From contig JBGAKX010000157.1 of NCBI GenBank assembly GCA_044224215.1, positions 1 to 9,355 of the forward strand: a stretch of 9,355 nt of DNA. Reading direction: 5' to 3'. Below are positions 6,916 to 9,355 of this stretch, piece by piece. The position numbers and the translations under genes are program-made. The stretch's first letter is position 1. Each line of letters begins with the position of its first letter. Below the pieces are notes generated by a model. That model made no database searches. It saw nothing but the letters and a program-made list of their open reading frames with translations, and had not been told where the DNA came from. The stretch is from DAOMFM01 sp035429825 (GTDB lineage Bacteria; Acidobacteriota; Blastocatellia; UBA7656; JADIYM01).

Positions 6916-6921
6916 CATAAT
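6916..6921 (+). promoter_or_regulatory. Candidate -10 box (CATAAT) of the aspartokinase gene
   Basis: CATAAT matches five of six -10 consensus bases and ends nine bases before ATG 6931. No Shine-Dalgarno is present between the box and the ATG, and no good -35 lies at 16-18 bp. The transcript would have a leader of about 0-3 nt. Confidence 0.45.
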
Positions 6922-6930
6922 CGTTCGCCT

Positions 6931-8343
6931 ATGGGAATGCTCCTCGTCGAGAAGTTCGGGGGAACGTCGGTCGGATCGACCGAGCGGATCGCGCAAGCCG
7001 CGGCCATCGCGCGCGAGAGCGTTGCTCACGGCGACCGGGTCGTCGTCGTGACGTCGGCGATGTCGGGCGTCACGAGCATGCTCGTCGCCGCCGCCGAACG
7101 CGCGGCGCGCGGGTCGTGGTCATTCGACGAAGGCGACGCGCTCTACGGGCGACACAATGCCGTCATCGAGGCGCTCATTGCCGACGGATACGAGGCGGGC
7201 ATCGTGCGCGCGGCGCTCGCGCGCGGCCTCGAGCGCATCAACACGCTCTGTCTCGGGTTGTCGATGGTGCACGAGCTGACGCCGCGCCTGCTCGACGCGA
7301 TCTCGGGAACCGGCGAGATGCTGAGCGCTCCGATCCTGGCGGGCGTCATCAACGCGCAGGGAGGACGTGCCGAAGCGGTCGAGGCAACCGAGCTCATCGT
7401 GACCGACAAGCAGTTCGGCGACGCCGAGCCCGACATGACAGCAACTGCGGAGCGGGCAAAGTCGCGGCTGCTGCCGATGCTCGAATCAGGCGTCGTCCCG
7501 GTTGTCACGGGGTTCCTCGGCGCAACGCCCGAAGGCGTGCTGACGACGCTTGGTCGCGGCGGCTCGGACTACTCGGCGACGATCCTCGGCGCCGCGCTCG
7601 GCGCGGACGAGGTCTGGATCTGGACCGACGTCGACGGCGTGATGACGGCGAACCCGAGCGAGGTCCCGACGGCGCGCACAATCCGCGAGATCTCGTTCAG
7701 CGAAGCGTCCGAGCTCGCGTACTACGGCGCCAAGGTGCTTCATCACAAGACGATCCTGCCCGTGCTGAAGGCGGGGATCCCGCTCAGGATCCGGAACAGC
7801 TTCACACCCGATGCTGCGGGAACTCGCGTGAGTCTCGAAGGACGGCCGTCGCCGACCGGCGTCAAGGCGGTGACGTCGATCCGCAACGTCAGCCTGATCA
7901 CGGTCGCCGGGCGCGGGATGCAAGGAATTCCGGGAATCGCGGCGCGGGCGTTCGGCGCGGTGGCGGCCGAGCGCGCGAACGTGCTGATGATTTCGCAGGC
8001 GTCGTCCGAGAACAACATCTGTCTCGTCGTGCGCTCGGACGAGGCGGAGCGTGTGGCCGCGGCGCTCGGCCGCGCGCTCGAGCTCGACATCATCAAGGGT
8101 CACATCGACGAGATCCGGGCGGATTCGTCGATCGCGATCATCGCGGCCGTCGGCGACAAGATGGCGGGCGCGCCGGGGATTGCGGCAAAGGTGTTCGGGG
8201 CGCTCGGCGCGGCCGGGATCAACGTGATCGCGATCTCGCAGGGGTCGTCCGAGCTGAACATCTCGCTCGTCGTCCTCGAGAACCAGGCCGCTGAGGGTGT
8301 GCGCGCAATTCACGAGGCGTTCGAGTTGGGTAGCCGCAGATGA
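6931..8343 (+). CDS. lysC: Aspartate kinase, ThrA-type kinase with two ACT domains
   Basis: This is a 470-residue monofunctional aspartokinase that phosphorylates aspartate to 4-aspartyl phosphate, the first step toward lysine, threonine and methionine, in the cytosol. The kinase domain (about residues 4-295) begins with the signature KFGGTSVGS (8-16) and contains GTGEMLSAPILA (126-137), GRGGSDYSAT (208-217) and the WTDVDGVMTANP segment (231-242). Two regulatory ACT units follow, at about 319-385 (GRGMQGIPGIAARAFG, SQASSENNI) and 399-465 (VGDKMAGAPGIAAKVFG, SQGSSELNI). The ACT sequences resemble the E. coli ThrA kinase more than LysC. The protein ends where ThrA continues into homoserine dehydrogenase, so feedback by threonine is a reasonable inference. 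Start ATG 6931 is likely leaderless; ATG 6937 is an alternative. The last residues (SRR) and the stop codon lie inside a repeat dyad. The threonine synthase gene converges on it. Confidence 0.95.
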   Translation: MGMLLVEKFGGTSVGSTERIAQAAAIARESVAHGDRVVVVTSAMSGVTSMLVAAAERAARGSWSFDEGDALYGRHNAVIEALIADGYEAGIVRAALARGLERINTLCLGLSMVHELTPRLLDAISGTGEMLSAPILAGVINAQGGRAEAVEATELIVTDKQFGDAEPDMTATAERAKSRLLPMLESGVVPVVTGFLGATPEGVLTTLGRGGSDYSATILGAALGADEVWIWTDVDGVMTANPSEVPTARTIREISFSEASELAYYGAKVLHHKTILPVLKAGIPLRIRNSFTPDAAGTRVSLEGRPSPTGVKAVTSIRNVSLITVAGRGMQGIPGIAARAFGAVAAERANVLMISQASSENNICLVVRSDEAERVAAALGRALELDIIKGHIDEIRADSSIAIIAAVGDKMAGAPGIAAKVFGALGAAGINVIAISQGSSELNISLVVLENQAAEGVRAIHEAFELGSRR

Positions 8344-8385
8344 ACGCAGATCTGCGCAAATCCGCGTAGATCTGCGGCAGTTTTT
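8333..8385 (+). terminator. 46 bp repeat dyad with T-run at the end of lysC
   Basis: Bases 8333-8378 form an imperfect 46 bp palindrome. The outer 9 bp (GCCGCAGAT/ATCTGCGGC) pair perfectly, then 4 bp and 3 bp blocks pair between mismatches, around a central TGCGCA. The same stretch reads as four tandem 10 bp units on a CGCAGATCTG theme, starting at 8335, 8345, 8355 and 8365. Five Ts (8381-8385) follow two bases after the dyad, so it can act as the lysC terminator. The opposite strand has no T-run after it. The dyad starts inside the coding sequence, and the lysC stop TGA (8341-8343) is part of the first unit. Confidence 0.7.
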
Positions 8386-9355
8386 ATACCCCTAACGCGT
8401 TACGGATCTCGTCGAGCGACGCCCCGACACGGATTGGCGCGTTCGCCGTGGGCGAGGGGATCGGCGCGCCGTCGTGCGTCAGCCGCCCGAAGTGGTAATC
8501 CACCGTGTAGTCCGGGTCCTTCAGCAGATGTCCCGTCAACACGCAGACGATCGTTTCGTCCCGGTCGACGCTCCCTGCCGCAGCGAGCCGCCGCAACCCA
8601 GCCACCGTCGTCGCCGACGCCGGCTCGCACCCGATGCCGTCGCGGCCGATTTCCGCTTTGGCCTCCGCAATCTCGGCCTCGTCGACCGCAACGACTTCGC
8701 CGCTGCACGCCTCGATGGCACGTCGGGCCTTTGGCCACGACACCGGCGCGCCTATCTTGATCGCCGTCGCGCGCGTCGACGCGTTCGGGACGGGGTCGAG
8801 CGACTCGGCGCCCGTGCGCATCATCGCCTCGAACGGCGCCGCGCCCGCCGCCTGCACCACCGTCAGCCGCGGCAACCGGTCGATGAACCCCCACTCGTAG
8901 AGTTCCGCAAAGCCCTTCCCGAGCGCCGAGATGTTCCCGAGATTCCCGCCAGGAACCACCACCCGGTCCGGCGCCTTCCAGCCAAGCTGCTCGCACATCT
9001 CGGCCGCGATCGTCTTCTGCCCCTCGATCCGGAACGGATTCACGGAGTTGAGCAGGTAGACCGGGGCCCGATCCGCCAGCTCGCGCACCAGCGCGAGCGC
9101 CGCGTCGAAATCGCCCGCGATCTGCAGCGTCGTTGCTCCGTAGTCGAGCGCCTGCGACAGCTTGCCGAGCGCGATCTGGCCGTCGGGGATGAACACCGCC
9201 GCACGCATTCCCGCGCGCGCCGCATACGCCGCCATCGACGCCGACGTGTTGCCGGTCGACGCACACGCGACCACGCGCGCGCCCAGACGCGCGGCCTGCG
9301 TGACACCGGCCGTCATCCCGTTGTCCTTGAACGAGCCCGTCGGGTTCATGCCCTG
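8384..9355 (-). CDS. thrC: Threonine synthase, 5' end outside window
   Basis: This is a pyridoxal-phosphate enzyme that converts O-phosphohomoserine to threonine and phosphate, the last step of threonine synthesis. The 323 visible residues begin in the middle of the active-site motif. The frame stays open to the window edge, with Gln-Gly before an ATG at 9347-9349, so that Met is internal and the true start lies beyond 9355. NPTGSFKDNGM carries the Schiff-base lysine (codon 9326-9328). TGNTSASMAAYAARAG and the PLP-phosphate loop VPGGNLGN (about visible residues 124-131) are typical of fold-type II enzymes. EGQKTIAAEMCEQLGW and CVLTGHLLKDP near the C-terminus mark it as ThrC rather than threonine dehydratase or cysteine synthase. 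About 50-100 N-terminal residues are probably missing. It converges on lysC with a 40 bp gap that holds the repeat dyad, and the stop TAA overlaps the T-run. Confidence 0.95.
   Translation of the reverse strand, partial: QGMNPTGSFKDNGMTAGVTQAARLGARVVACASTGNTSASMAAYAARAGMRAAVFIPDGQIALGKLSQALDYGATTLQIAGDFDAALALVRELADRAPVYLLNSVNPFRIEGQKTIAAEMCEQLGWKAPDRVVVPGGNLGNISALGKGFAELYEWGFIDRLPRLTVVQAAGAAPFEAMMRTGAESLDPVPNASTRATAIKIGAPVSWPKARRAIEACSGEVVAVDEAEIAEAKAEIGRDGIGCEPASATTVAGLRRLAAAGSVDRDETIVCVLTGHLLKDPDYTVDYHFGRLTHDGAPIPSPTANAPIRVGASLDEIRNALGV

Noticed and set aside
7486..8313. Long antisense frame opposite lysC
   Set aside because: Its composition is rich in Arg, Asp and His with no domain, and it mirrors the codon pattern of lysC.
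9347..9349. ATG as the start of threonine synthase
   Set aside because: It falls inside the PLP-lysine motif region, so at least 50 N-terminal residues must lie beyond the window edge.

Overview
This is a high-GC, gene-dense bacterial chromosome segment that looks ordinary. It holds eight protein genes, and the first and last run off the window. Secreted NHL-repeat and kelch-repeat propeller proteins, a DUF2784 membrane protein, a hemolysin III homologue and amino-acid biosynthesis genes fit a soil or sediment bacterium of the Acidobacteriota type (Vicinamibacteria-like). That placement is an inference from gene content and style, because no rRNA or marker gene is present. I see no mobile element, CRISPR array, tRNA, rRNA or phage gene, and no convincing new multi-gene system.

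Left part (1-4594, all + strand): the 3' portion of an acyl-CoA synthetase of the propionyl/acetyl-CoA synthetase family. It is followed, behind its own likely promoter, by a large exported IPT/TIG plus NHL-repeat protein. A small four-helix-type DUF2784 membrane protein starts 18 bp after that gene. Its 3' end overlaps by 41 bp the 3' end of a convergent gene on the - strand, an exported six-repeat kelch-like protein (4554-5588).

Middle (5589-6930): a 122 bp divergent intergenic region separates the kelch gene from a hemolysin III/PAQR membrane protein (5711-6355), which ends in a strong GC hairpin plus T-run terminator. Facing it on the - strand is a 93-residue exported protein (6450-6731). 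The roughly 200 bp between this gene and the aspartokinase gene hold three TGAAG repeats at exact 11 bp spacing, which resembles a response-regulator operator.

Right part (6931-9355): a ThrA-type monofunctional aspartate kinase (+) converges on a threonine synthase (-, 5' end outside the window). These are the first and last enzymes of threonine synthesis. A 46 bp dyad made of 10 bp tandem units supplies the kinase stop codon and its last residues, and is followed by five Ts, so it probably serves as terminator. Two genes (hemolysin III and aspartokinase) carry a -10-like box only 7-9 bp before the ATG and no Shine-Dalgarno, which suggests leaderless mRNAs. The three exported proteins all have a recognisable Shine-Dalgarno. 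The most useful leads are these regulatory and repeat signals, plus one substitution in a conserved synthetase motif.
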